Shown: positions 27,958-36,588 of the stretch, piece after piece | Layout: each line of letters starts with the position of its first letter | Numbering within the stretch: position 1 is the first letter of the stretch | Made by a program: the position numbers and the translations under genes | DNA from: Dechloromonas sp. ZY10 | Lineage (GTDB): Bacteria; Pseudomonadota; Gammaproteobacteria; Burkholderiales; Rhodocyclaceae | Direction: 5' to 3' | Assembly (NCBI RefSeq): GCF_041378895.1 | Contig: NZ_CP144212.1 | Span: forward strand, 709,001 to 773,000 | DNA length: 64,000 nucleotides | Notes under the pieces: model-generated | What the model was told of the DNA's origin: nothing | Databases searched by the model: none | The model's input: only the letters and a program-made list of their open reading frames with translations

Positions 27958-28964
27958 CAGATGACCTTGGCGGTAAACAGGTCGTGCATATTGAGGGCGC
28001 CCACCAGGCGGCCGTCGCGGTCGGTGACCAGCAGGGCGTTGATGCGCAGTCGTTCCATCATTTCAACGGCCTCGACGGCCAGCTTTTCGGGGTGGATGGC
28101 GTGCGGGGCGGGGTGCATGACTGCACCGATCCGTGCTGTATGCAGGTCAAGTTGCCGTTCAAAGGCCCGGCGCAAATCACCGTCGGTGAAAATTCCTTGT
28201 GGCCGGTCGTCCTGATCGGTTACTGCGACCAGACCGAGTCCGCCGCGCGACATGGCGACAATCGCATCACCGATCAGGGTGTCACGGCTGACGCAGGGGA
28301 CCCGTGAGCGTTCGCGCATCACGTCGCGGACATGGGTCAGCAGGCGTCGCCCGAGCGAACCGCCAGGGTGTGAGCGGGCAAAGTCTTCCGGACCGAAGCC
28401 GCGGGCGTTGAGCAGCGCGACGGCCAACGCATCGCCCAGGGCAAGGGCTGCGGTGGTACTGGCAGTCGGGGCCAGATTCAGCGGGCAGGCTTCCTGCGCT
28501 ACTCCGGCGTCGAGATGAATGTCGGCTTCGCGGGCCAGGGTCGACCCCGGGGCTCCGGTCATCGCAATCAGCCGGGCACCCTGGCGCTTGACGGCCGGAA
28601 CGATGCGCAGCAACTCCTCCGATTCGCCAGAGTTCGAGAGGGCGAGCAGCACGTCGTCACGAGTGATCATCCCGAGGTCGCCGTGGCTGGCTTCGCCGGG
28701 GTGTACGAAGTAAGCCGGGGTGCCGGTGCTGGCCATGGTGGCGGCGATCTTGCGCGCGATATGGCCGGACTTGCCCATGCCGCTGACGATGACCCGGCCG
28801 GGGCTGTCGAGAATACACCCTACGGCGGCGACAAAACTGGCGTCAAGACGGGCTTCCAGCGCTGCGACGGCGGCCGCTTCGATGGCCAGGGTACGGCGCC
28901 CCAGGGCCAGGGCCTGATCGGGCGCAAAGCTCGGAGCGATGGGGGCGGACGGGCTTGGGTTCAT
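27957..28964 (-). CDS. kdsD: Arabinose-5-phosphate isomerase
   Basis: This 335-residue protein has an N-terminal SIS domain (VIVSGMGKSGHIARKIAATM, SNSGESEELLRIVP) and two C-terminal CBS domains (VMRERSRVPCVSRDT and VMHPAPHAIHPEKLA). It converts ribulose 5-phosphate to arabinose 5-phosphate, the first step to Kdo. The start at 28964 (MNPSPSAPIAPSF) is preferred to 29027, which would overlap the divergent antiporter. KdsC follows directly. Confidence 0.95.
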   Translation of the reverse strand: MNPSPSAPIAPSFAPDQALALGRRTLAIEAAAVAALEARLDASFVAAVGCILDSPGRVIVSGMGKSGHIARKIAATMASTGTPAYFVHPGEASHGDLGMITRDDVLLALSNSGESEELLRIVPAVKRQGARLIAMTGAPGSTLAREADIHLDAGVAQEACPLNLAPTASTTAALALGDALAVALLNARGFGPEDFARSHPGGSLGRRLLTHVRDVMRERSRVPCVSRDTLIGDAIVAMSRGGLGLVAVTDQDDRPQGIFTDGDLRRAFERQLDLHTARIGAVMHPAPHAIHPEKLAVEAVEMMERLRINALLVTDRDGRLVGALNMHDLFTAKVI

Positions 28965-29017
28965 GGACGGGCTGCGGTTATGATGGGCGAAGTATACCCG
29001 AATCGAAAAAATCACCC

Positions 29018-30970
29018 TTGAGCGCACTTTCTCTTGTCCTGCTGTTGCTGGGGGCTTCGGTCCTCGCTGTTGTTGTTTTCCGCCGTTTCAATCTGCCGCC
29101 GGTGCTCGGCTACTTGGCCGTGGGCAGTCTGATCGGGCCGCATGCGCTGAACCTGATGGGCGATGTGCAAAAGGCCTCGCATCTTGCGGAATTCGGTGTC
29201 GTTTTTCTGATGTTCTCAATCGGCCTCGAGTTCTCGCTACCGAAACTGTACGCGATGAAGCGCATCGTATTCGGGCTCGGGCTATTGCAGGTGGTGGTGA
29301 CCCAGGTGCTGGCCACCGGGGTGTTGATCCTGTTGGGTGTGTCCTGGCAGCACGGGATTGCGCTTGGCGGGCTGTTCGCAATGTCGTCGACGGCGGTGCT
29401 GACCAAGTTGCTGGCCGAACGGATGCAACTCGATTCGCCGCATGGGCGCGAGGTGCTGGGCGTATTGTTGTTCCAGGATTTGGCCGTGGTGCCATTGCTG
29501 GTGGTGATTCCGGCGCTGACCCAGCCGCCGGAAAAGCTGGCGATGTTGCTTGGTTTGGCCTTGTTCAAGGCGGTGGTGGTGCTGGCAGTGATTCTGGTCT
29601 TCGGCCAGCGGCTGATGCGCAAATGGTTCCATTTCGTTGCCCGCGCCCGCTCGCCCGAGGTGTTTGTTCTCAACGTGTTGCTGATTACCCTGGCTCTGGC
29701 TTACGTTACCGAACTGGCTGGCCTGTCGATGGCGCTGGGGGCTTTTGTCGCGGGAATGCTGATTTCGGAAACCGAGTTCCGCCTGCAGGTGGAAGAGGAT
29801 ATCAAGCCGTTCCGCGACGTGTTGATGGGGCTGTTCTTCGTCACCATCGGCGTCCGTCTTGATGTGCAGATTCTGGTCGGCCTGTGGTGGCAGGTGCTGT
29901 TTGGCTTGCTAGCGCTGCTGGTACTCAAGGCACTGGTGGTCGGCCTGCTTTCGCGTCAACTTGGAGCCAGCCCCGGCAATGCGATTCGTTCGGCCCTGTG
30001 GCTCTGTGCCGGGGGTGAGTTCGGATTCGTATTGCTCGGCGAAATTGCCGGCCTGCCGAAAAATGTCGAACAGGTGGCGTTGACCGTGTTGGTGCTGTCG
30101 ATGCTGATTGCGCCGTTCATTGTGCAATACAGCGAGAAGCTGGTGATGCGTTTTGTCGCTAGCGAATGGTTGATGCGCTCGATGCAGCTGACCCAGATCG
30201 CGGCGCAATCAATGACTACCGAGAAGCATGCGATCCTTTGCGGCTTCGGCCGCAATGGCCAGTACCTGGCCCGTTTCCTGGGGCAGGAAGGGGTTGGCTA
30301 CATTGCGCTCGACCTCGATCCGGACCGCGTGCGCGAAGCTGCCGCCGGGGGCGAGAGCGTGGTTTTTGGCGATGCAGGGCGCAAGGAGGCGCTGATGGCT
30401 GCCGGTCTGATGCGGGCCAGCGTGGTAATCGTGACCATGGCCGATACCAGTCTCGCCGAGAAAATCATGCATCACGTTCAGTCGCTGCGGCCGGAGCTGC
30501 CAGTGGTGGTGCGCACTGCCGATGACCGGGACATGGAGCGTCTGAGCAAGGCTGGCGCCGCCGAGGTCGTGCCGGAAACGCTGGAAGCCAGCCTGATGCT
30601 GGCTTCGCATGCGCTGGTGCTGGTTGGGGTGCCGATCAACCGGGTACTGAAAAGGATCCGGACCATTCGTGCCAAGCGCTATAGTCTGTTGCGTGGTTAT
30701 TATCGCGGGGTGACCGATCGCGATGAGGAGGAAGCCCGGCAGTCGCGGCTGCACTCGGTGTTGCTCACGCCGGGGGCCCGAGCCGTTGGACAAACCCTGG
30801 CCGAGATCGATCTGGTTCGACTGGGTTGCGAGGTCAGTGCGATCCGCCGCCGGGGCATCAAGGCAGTCGAGCCGGCTCCGGAAACCCGGCTGGAGGCCGG
30901 TGATGTGGTGGTTGTGCTTGGCGCTGCCGATGCCGTGGAGGCGGCCGAGCAACGTTTGTTGCACCAATAG
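29018..30970 (+). CDS. KefB/KefC-type monovalent cation:proton antiporter
   Basis: The CPA2 antiporter domain of about 12 helices (residues 1-390) carries VLGYLAVGSLIGPHALNL, VFLMFSIGLEFSLPKL and VLLFQDLAVVPLLVVIPAL. A TrkA-N/RCK nucleotide-binding domain follows (HAILCGFGRNGQYLARFLGQ), and the C-terminus has a TrkA-C-like domain. It should exchange K+ or Na+ for H+ under control of a cytosolic ligand. The preferred start is TTG 29018 (LSALSLVLLLLGASV), 54 bases from the divergent kdsD start; no good ribosome site was found, so the start is uncertain. Confidence 0.9.
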   Translation: MSALSLVLLLLGASVLAVVVFRRFNLPPVLGYLAVGSLIGPHALNLMGDVQKASHLAEFGVVFLMFSIGLEFSLPKLYAMKRIVFGLGLLQVVVTQVLATGVLILLGVSWQHGIALGGLFAMSSTAVLTKLLAERMQLDSPHGREVLGVLLFQDLAVVPLLVVIPALTQPPEKLAMLLGLALFKAVVVLAVILVFGQRLMRKWFHFVARARSPEVFVLNVLLITLALAYVTELAGLSMALGAFVAGMLISETEFRLQVEEDIKPFRDVLMGLFFVTIGVRLDVQILVGLWWQVLFGLLALLVLKALVVGLLSRQLGASPGNAIRSALWLCAGGEFGFVLLGEIAGLPKNVEQVALTVLVLSMLIAPFIVQYSEKLVMRFVASEWLMRSMQLTQIAAQSMTTEKHAILCGFGRNGQYLARFLGQEGVGYIALDLDPDRVREAAAGGESVVFGDAGRKEALMAAGLMRASVVIVTMADTSLAEKIMHHVQSLRPELPVVVRTADDRDMERLSKAGAAEVVPETLEASLMLASHALVLVGVPINRVLKRIRTIRAKRYSLLRGYYRGVTDRDEEEARQSRLHSVLLTPGARAVGQTLAEIDLVRLGCEVSAIRRRGIKAVEPAPETRLEAGDVVVVLGAADAVEAAEQRLLHQ

Positions 30971-30988
30971 CCGATTTGGGTCGCGGTT

Positions 30989-31032
30989 CACGGTTGACGC
31001 CGGAAAACCGGCTTTTCCCGGCGTCGACCGTG
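30989..31032. terminator. Hairpin formed by two palindrome half-sites, between convergent genes
   Basis: CACGGTTGACGCCGG (30989-31003) pairs with CCGGCGTCGACCGTG (31018-31032), with one G-T wobble, around a 14-base loop. Both arms are half-copies of the CACGGTCGACCGTG repeat pointing at each other. It lies between the antiporter and the convergent prepilin gene, where a bidirectional terminator is expected. No T-run follows on the plus strand. Confidence 0.7.
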
Positions 31033-31051
31033 GCAGGTGATGCCGGGGATG

Positions 31052-31723
31052 TCAAAAGGCCAGGCAAACGGTGTAAGGCTGGGCATCGATGATTTGTGCG
31101 GTAGCCACCGGGTTGGCTGCCGTATTCTGATTGATTCCCTGGTTGCTCATTGTCTGCAAGGCACCACCGGCGGTATTGCCGTCATCCATTGCAATATCCA
31201 ACTGGCGGGCGTGGCGGCCGAGAATGCCTTGCGAACAGACGACATGGCTGCCGCGCAAGCCATTGATCGGGGAGTTGGCGCCGCTGCTGATGCCGATGAT
31301 GCCGCTGTCGGCATTGCGTGGCAGGTAGTCGGCCGCAGCAGGATCGGTCGGGCCGGTAGCCAACCCGGCCAGGCGGATATGCTGCCAGAACAAGCGGCTT
31401 TCGTCTGCGGCGTTGCTGCTGTTCCAGGCGCCGTTGATCTGGCCGTTGCCGAGGCAGTTTTCGCAACTTGCCAGTATCGCACCGGAAACATGCTGCGGGG
31501 CCGCCGGATCGTCGCCAGGCAGGGACTTGAATTTATCCTGATAGCCGTAGAGATAGAGAGGGATGGTGCGGAAGTCTTGGGCAAAATTCTTGACTTTGGC
31601 GCTGGCGATCAATTCCTGCCCCTTGAAAACCCCGCCCAGGAGTAATCCGACCACCACCAGTACGATGGCGATTTCGACCAGAGTAAAGCCGGCTTGGCGG
31701 CGGAAAAACAGGATGGGGGACAT
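31052..31723 (-). CDS. Type IV / type II prepilin-like protein
   Basis: This 223-residue protein has a class III signal: a short basic leader, then G|FTLVEIAIVLVVVGLLLGG with Gly before the cut site and Glu5. After the helix comes YGYQDKFKSLPGDDPAA, a pattern widespread in pseudopilins, and a Cys pair (SCENC). It would be cut by a prepilin peptidase, none of which is encoded here, and packed into a pilus or pseudopilus. It is the last gene of the nine-gene secretion or pilus operon, 20 bases after the previous prepilin. Confidence 0.85.
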   Translation of the reverse strand: MSPILFFRRQAGFTLVEIAIVLVVVGLLLGGVFKGQELIASAKVKNFAQDFRTIPLYLYGYQDKFKSLPGDDPAAPQHVSGAILASCENCLGNGQINGAWNSSNAADESRLFWQHIRLAGLATGPTDPAAADYLPRNADSGIIGISSGANSPINGLRGSHVVCSQGILGRHARQLDIAMDDGNTAGGALQTMSNQGINQNTAANPVATAQIIDAQPYTVCLAF

Positions 31724-31743
31724 GACAGTCTCCAGTAAAGGCC

Positions 31744-32391
31744 TCAGGACAGCCGTCCGACTGCGGCCAGTCGGCTCTTGAGCAGGGCCGGGCTGAGCCA
31801 GAGCAGCAGGTCGTCAAAGTCGGGCGCGGGATCTCGGTGGATGAAAATCAGGTTGGCGTCGGCATTTTCGCCTTCATCGCTGCTGGCGCCGGGTATCTGG
31901 CGGCCGTCCCGCCACGCCCCGGCACTCCGCTGGCCGTGGCAGACGACGACCAGCGGCAGGTTGTCGGCAAGGTCGCCGCTGGCATTCTGAGCGGCTTTGA
32001 TCCGCGCGTTGCCGACGCTTTCCAGGGTGATCGCGCTGCCCAGCGGATCAACCGGCAGCTGGGTAAAGCGCCGATCTGCGTAATAAGTCAGCTGTTGTCC
32101 CCAAGGGTCGCTGGCTGGAAGCGCCAGTGTCGCCCAGGGGATGATGCCGTGTTCCCGGGTGCAATCCTCGCGCCCGCCCTCGGACGGTGCGGCGGGGCAG
32201 GGCAGGCGGCCTTCACTGAGGACGAAGCCGAGCAGGCTGTCGCGAACCTGGTCGAGCAACTGCCGGGCTTCCTGGCGGGCAGCGATTTCACGTTGAGTGC
32301 CGAGTAGCGGCAAGGAGGCTCCGGCGAGCAGTGCCAGCACAACCAGGACCAGCGAGAGTTCGAGCAGGGAAAAAGCGGCTTGGTGTTTCAT
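31744..32391 (-). CDS. Prepilin-like protein with Ala before the cleavage site
   Basis: This 215-residue protein starts MKHQAAFSLLELSLVLVVLA. The prepilin helix and Glu5 are clear, but the residue before Phe is Ala rather than the usual Gly, so processing may be slower or may need a special peptidase. The globular part holds GRLPCPAAP, DCTREHGIIPWATLALPASDPWG and LPLVVVCHG, motifs of a pilin-associated family shared with the large neighbour protein. The start overlaps the large gene by four bases. Confidence 0.82.
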   Translation of the reverse strand: MKHQAAFSLLELSLVLVVLALLAGASLPLLGTQREIAARQEARQLLDQVRDSLLGFVLSEGRLPCPAAPSEGGREDCTREHGIIPWATLALPASDPWGQQLTYYADRRFTQLPVDPLGSAITLESVGNARIKAAQNASGDLADNLPLVVVCHGQRSAGAWRDGRQIPGASSDEGENADANLIFIHRDPAPDFDDLLLWLSPALLKSRLAAVGRLS

Positions 32392-34811
32392 GGTGTGCTG
32401 CCCGATGGAGGTGATGCAGCAAAAAGGTCATTACTTACGGTCGACCGTGGCGAACGCTCAAAAACCACGGATGGATAGAGCCCCTGACCATCGCGTCCAG
32501 GATCGGCGTTGCGGCCTTCGAGGTAGTCGCCAATTCTCTGGCTGGGCCGGCTCTGCCCGGCCAGCGCACCGCCGGCGGCGACCACCACCAGAGGTAGGTC
32601 TTTGCGTGGGCCGAGATGTAGCCGCCCAGGGGCCTTGGCCTGGCGTTCACCGAGTTGATAAAACATGCTGTCCGACCAGCGGTTGCGAGCCCACCAGCCG
32701 GGGCTGTCGGAGGTTGCGCGCAGGAAATCGCAGGCGCGACTTCGCCAGGTGAGCGGCCAGGCTTGGGCGGCGGTGCTACCAATCGCCGGCATCAGGGTGG
32801 TAAGCAACGCCTGGCTGCGGACGAGAAGTTGCTCGCTGCTGGCGAGGGCCGCTGCCAGTGCTGCTTCGGCTTTTTGCTGGTTGCGCCGGGTCGGTGACTG
32901 CTCGGCGGTGCTGCGGGCATCGGCTGCGCGCTGTTCAAGTTCCAGTTGCGCGATGCTGCTCGCCAGCAGGCTGTCCTCACGGGGGAGCGGGCTGCTGCCA
33001 GGACTGGCTGGGGCACGAGCCTGGCGACTCAGCTGCTGGCTGTACGTTTCGATCACGTTGGCCAATTGCAGGAGGGGTGGCTCGCTGGCGGCGAGGGCTT
33101 GCGCATAGGGAGCAATCGCCTGCTGAAGCGGTCGGGGGGTGGCCTGGTCTTGGGCAATGAATGCAGCCAGTGTGCTTTGTCGATAATTCAGCCAATAATT
33201 CAGCGAACTGACACTGAGATTGTGCTCGACTTGTTCCAGTGCCTGCAGGCTATGCACCAGGTGCTGCAGGCTGGCCTGTGCGGTGGCCAGGTCGCCGCTG
33301 GCCAGGGCAAGCAGAGCCCGCTCCCGCTCGGCCAGAAGTCCCGGTGGGCCGCTATGCAACTGTTCGAGTAGTTCCCGGGTGAGTTGGCTTTCGGCTGGAG
33401 TCGCCTGCGGGTTGGCCAGGAGTTGTGTGCGGCGGGCTTCGAGATCGGCCGCGAGGAGTTCGCTGCGCCGGTTGCTCAGTGCCTGTTGCAGATGGTCACT
33501 GGCGGCCTGGGCCAACTGGGTGGATGCGGCAGTGCCCGTGCAGAGTTGGCCGATGCTATCGCTCGCAGCGGCCAGTGGTGCCGTCAGCTCCGGATGTTCG
33601 CTGTAACTCAGCGCCAGGTGACTGGCCAGTGTGCACAGCCGGGAAGTGCCGGGTGGGTCATTGGCGAAGCGAGGGAACTCGCGCAACTCGCCAATCAGGG
33701 TGGCGGCCCATGGATCCAGTCCGCTGTCTGCCAACAACCCGGGCAGGCGTTGCCAGAGCGGAGATGCGGCTTGCGCGGTGGTGGTGATCGCGCTGCCTTC
33801 GCTGCGACTGATCCGCTGATTGCTGCTGGCCCGGTCTACCACCTCGGCCAGTTGGGCGCTGGCCTGGCGTGCGTCGTAGGCGGCGAGAGCAAGTGGGCGA
33901 CTGCTGGTGAAAGTGGCTTCGGCAAAGTTGCGCAGGCTGGCAATCAACTCGCTGCGGGCAGCGTGCCAGGCTTGCTGCTCGCCGCTGGCTGGATTTGGCG
34001 GCAATGCCGCGCGGGTATCGGCGAGTTGTTGCCGGGAGGTCGCTAGGGTTTGCCACGGGGCAGGCTCCGGCTGGGTCTGTGGCACTCGGCCGAAACGGCT
34101 GCCGCTTTGCCCGCGTCCGTCAAGGCTGGCGAGAGGGGCGGGCCACGGGTAGTTGTCGGTGCCGGCATGGCGCTGCAGGCATCGATGGACCTGATTTACG
34201 ATCCGGGTTTCGACGGCAGCCATTAGTTCCCCTCGGCTAATCGCCAGCACCCGGTCGTTTCCGGAAAGCGCCTCTAGATAATCGCTAGCCTGTTGCGAAG
34301 GGCGTTGCTGGCCGGGAAGCGCTACCCCGGGGCCGATCAGCAGGGCGGCAATCTGCGACTGGCCTGCATGGCTGAGGCCGGTGGGCGTGTCGCTGTTGAT
34401 CGGCTCGGAGTTGTCGTCGTCGTAAAGGCCGGGGGCGACAACTAGCCACAGGCGTTCGCCGCTGCGGTCGCGCAAGGGGGGCTGTGCCAACGTTGCCCAA
34501 GGTAAGCGGCCAATATCGGTGGGGCAACGGTTGCGTGTCAGATTGTCGGATTTGCCGTCATCCGGGTAATTGCGTAAACCCGCATCGTTGGTCAGCAGGT
34601 CCGGACAAGGCAGGCTTCCGGGGCGGTTGTCGTCGCTCTGGGCCCGGGCAAGCAAGGCTTCGCGGGCTTGCTGCAGTGCCCGAGCCTCCTGCTCGACCAG
34701 GGTAAGGCGCCACTCTGGCGATGTGTTGCCAAGCCACAGGCCGCCGGCCAGCAGTGGAGGCAGGGTGAGGGGGAGCAGGCGTCCGGCCTGCCGTTTCAGT
34801 GAGCTTGCCAT
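32388..34811 (-). CDS. Large pilus-operon protein with pilin-associated domains and a long helical insert
   Basis: This 807-residue protein starts at MASSLKRQAGRLLPL with one membrane segment. Residues about 63-200 form a complete LPCP...IGRLPWATL...GPGVALPGQQRP domain like that of the neighbouring prepilin. A second copy seems to begin at NYPWPAPLASL...FGRVP (about 220-245). It then breaks for some 450 mostly helical, Ala/Leu/Gln-rich residues and resumes at WWARNRWSDSMFYQLGE...VVVAAGGALAGQSRP (about 706-807). No enzyme motif is seen. The domain layout is my reading. It may be an adhesin or tip protein of the pseudopilus. It overlaps the PilO-like gene by 16 bases. Confidence 0.7.
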   Translation of the reverse strand: MASSLKRQAGRLLPLTLPPLLAGGLWLGNTSPEWRLTLVEQEARALQQAREALLARAQSDDNRPGSLPCPDLLTNDAGLRNYPDDGKSDNLTRNRCPTDIGRLPWATLAQPPLRDRSGERLWLVVAPGLYDDDNSEPINSDTPTGLSHAGQSQIAALLIGPGVALPGQQRPSQQASDYLEALSGNDRVLAISRGELMAAVETRIVNQVHRCLQRHAGTDNYPWPAPLASLDGRGQSGSRFGRVPQTQPEPAPWQTLATSRQQLADTRAALPPNPASGEQQAWHAARSELIASLRNFAEATFTSSRPLALAAYDARQASAQLAEVVDRASSNQRISRSEGSAITTTAQAASPLWQRLPGLLADSGLDPWAATLIGELREFPRFANDPPGTSRLCTLASHLALSYSEHPELTAPLAAASDSIGQLCTGTAASTQLAQAASDHLQQALSNRRSELLAADLEARRTQLLANPQATPAESQLTRELLEQLHSGPPGLLAERERALLALASGDLATAQASLQHLVHSLQALEQVEHNLSVSSLNYWLNYRQSTLAAFIAQDQATPRPLQQAIAPYAQALAASEPPLLQLANVIETYSQQLSRQARAPASPGSSPLPREDSLLASSIAQLELEQRAADARSTAEQSPTRRNQQKAEAALAAALASSEQLLVRSQALLTTLMPAIGSTAAQAWPLTWRSRACDFLRATSDSPGWWARNRWSDSMFYQLGERQAKAPGRLHLGPRKDLPLVVVAAGGALAGQSRPSQRIGDYLEGRNADPGRDGQGLYPSVVFERSPRSTVSNDLFAASPPSGSTP
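32436..32449. repeat. Dispersed palindrome, 13/14 match
   Basis: TACGGTCGACCGTG differs from the core by one base. It lies in the last codons of the large pilus-operon gene, encoding PRSTV on the minus strand, in a tail with no conserved motif. Confidence 0.75.
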
Positions 34812-35326
34812 CGCGGCCAGAGCAACAGGCAGTGAGCGATCAGCGCCTCGGCGTCGGCTACGACCCGGCAGTGTTCCGGACGGGCCGCAGTTCCTTGCAG
34901 CCAGTCTCCTAAATGGGTGAGCAAGTCGCCAGCCTGGGCGATGCGAATTTCCAGTTCCAGGCGATGCCAGGTAGCGGTGCTCCGTTGTCCGGGCGTAAGG
35001 CTCGAGGGGGGGCTGGTCTCCGAGGCTGCAATGGTTAGCCATTGTCCAGAAGGTGGACGTTGGGGTGGGGCGGGAGGCTCAGGCAATTCCTGCTGGTGCA
35101 GAAAAAGACGTTCCTGCCGGTAGTCGGCGAGCAGTCGGGTGTGCCGCTCTCCCGTGGCAGCCAGAGTTTCCAGCATCCTCTCTTGTTGCAGGGCAAAAGC
35201 CTGGCTTGCCTGCTGCCAGGTGGTGGCCCCATCCAGTCGTTGCCCAGCGTCGGCGAACAACAGTGCGGCGGCAATCTGCAGCAGGACGCAGGCTAGCAGG
35301 CGTGGGCGAACTGGTCGCGGGGTCAT
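34796..35326 (-). CDS. PilO/MshJ-like inner-membrane protein
   Basis: This 176-residue protein has one N-terminal membrane segment (LLACVLLQIAAALLFADAG), then a coiled coil (QQASQAFALQQERMLETLAA) and a small periplasmic domain. This is the layout of PilO, GspM and MshJ, which align the inner-membrane platform with the secretin. The sequence match alone is weak; position after the GspL/PilN-like gene supports it. GAGGAGCAACC precedes the ATG at 35326, which overlaps the previous stop by four bases. Confidence 0.62.
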   Translation of the reverse strand: MTPRPVRPRLLACVLLQIAAALLFADAGQRLDGATTWQQASQAFALQQERMLETLAATGERHTRLLADYRQERLFLHQQELPEPPAPPQRPPSGQWLTIAASETSPPSSLTPGQRSTATWHRLELEIRIAQAGDLLTHLGDWLQGTAARPEHCRVVADAEALIAHCLLLWPRWQAH

Positions 35327-36588
35327 GGTTGCTCCTCGTTGAGGATTTGGAGTCGCCAAGAGGAGATTGGCTGATCGTGCGGTCCAAGCAGCGGAATACC
35401 GTGGGCGCAGTCGACATCGGGGGCGTTCCGGGCTGGTGCTGCGAGCCGAACCTGTAGTTCTCGCTGCGGCCAGCGCCAGCTGAGTTCCTGCAGACGAGCG
35501 AGGCAGGGCCCGGGCTGTTTCGCCCAGGTTGCCAGTGCCTGTCTGGCCGGTTTTCCATCGGCATGAGCGGTGAGCATTTCTTGCAGCAAATCGGCGGTTG
35601 CCGTTGGCAACAGACCATGCGGGTGGTGCTGGGAGGGAAGGCTGTTGCTGCTGATTGTTTGCCGGGCGGTATCGAACGCGGTTCTCGCATGCCAGTTGAA
35701 GCCCAGACTGGCTGCCAGCAACAGGCCGCTGGCAGCCAGTCCGATTCTTTCGCCACGGGCGCGCCGGGCTGCCCGGCGAAATTCCGGAGGAGAGAGATCT
35801 GCAGCAGGCCGGCTCCGGGCTGGGCACAAGGCATGCAGCAGCGCTTGTTCCCATTTTTCCGCCGTGCAGGGGCTGATCTGCCAATCCGTACCGCTTGAGC
35901 CCAGCTTCTGAGGCGAGAGTTCTTCGCTCAAAGTGGGCGGAATCAGGAGCAGCGGTGGGTCGGTATTCTCGTCGCTTGGATGGAGGCGTAGGTATTGCAG
36001 CAGGCGATCACTTTCGTCGAGGAGCAGGGGGATCGGCGGCTGATCTTCCGGGAGCGGGATTTGCCGGCTGAATCCGGGTTGTCCGTGGAAAAGAATGAAT
36101 TGCCGCAACACGCCATCGGCGAGGATTTGCAAGGCGCCACTGAAGCGCGCTGGAATCAGGCCGCTGGTGTCGAGCAGTGCGCTGAGTGGATGGATGCCCG
36201 TCGCCTGCTCGGCATGGAGTTGCAGGGTGCCTAGCCAGGGGTCAATCATGCGCGCATCGATTGAGGCAAGGCGCCAGGGGCCGTGATGACGGGATGCCGG
36301 GGGAGCGAATACGGTCCGCAATCGACGATCAGGAAAATTGTCGCGTAGTCGTTGCTGCAGGAAGGCCCGGCGGTCGAGCCAGGAAAGAGGTGTCGGGCTG
36401 GCCGGCAGTTCGGCATGCTCTTCTCCAGGCAGATCGAGCAATAGCCGCCACGATCTGCCGGCATGGCGACTCAGATAGGCAGCGAAAGCAGCATGGCCTT
36501 CGGGTGTCGGACTGAATACGCACGGGGGGCTGGTTGTTCGCTGCCAGGCGCGTAATTGCTTGGCAGTCAGCCATAGCCGCAGGGTCAT
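35323..36588 (-). CDS. GspL/MshI/PilN-like inner-membrane protein
   Basis: This 421-residue protein has a cytosolic part of about 285 residues that could take a PilM/GspL actin-like fold. One membrane helix (IGLAASGLLLAASLGF, near residue 290) and a periplasmic domain of about 120 residues follow. This is the GspL or fused MshI layout that links the ATPase to the inner-membrane complex. Direct motif evidence is weak, and the call rests on topology and gene order. It has a GGAGG ribosome site inside gspF, and ATGA overlaps at both ends. Confidence 0.62.
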   Translation of the reverse strand: MTLRLWLTAKQLRAWQRTTSPPCVFSPTPEGHAAFAAYLSRHAGRSWRLLLDLPGEEHAELPASPTPLSWLDRRAFLQQRLRDNFPDRRLRTVFAPPASRHHGPWRLASIDARMIDPWLGTLQLHAEQATGIHPLSALLDTSGLIPARFSGALQILADGVLRQFILFHGQPGFSRQIPLPEDQPPIPLLLDESDRLLQYLRLHPSDENTDPPLLLIPPTLSEELSPQKLGSSGTDWQISPCTAEKWEQALLHALCPARSRPAADLSPPEFRRAARRARGERIGLAASGLLLAASLGFNWHARTAFDTARQTISSNSLPSQHHPHGLLPTATADLLQEMLTAHADGKPARQALATWAKQPGPCLARLQELSWRWPQRELQVRLAAPARNAPDVDCAHGIPLLGPHDQPISSWRLQILNEEQP

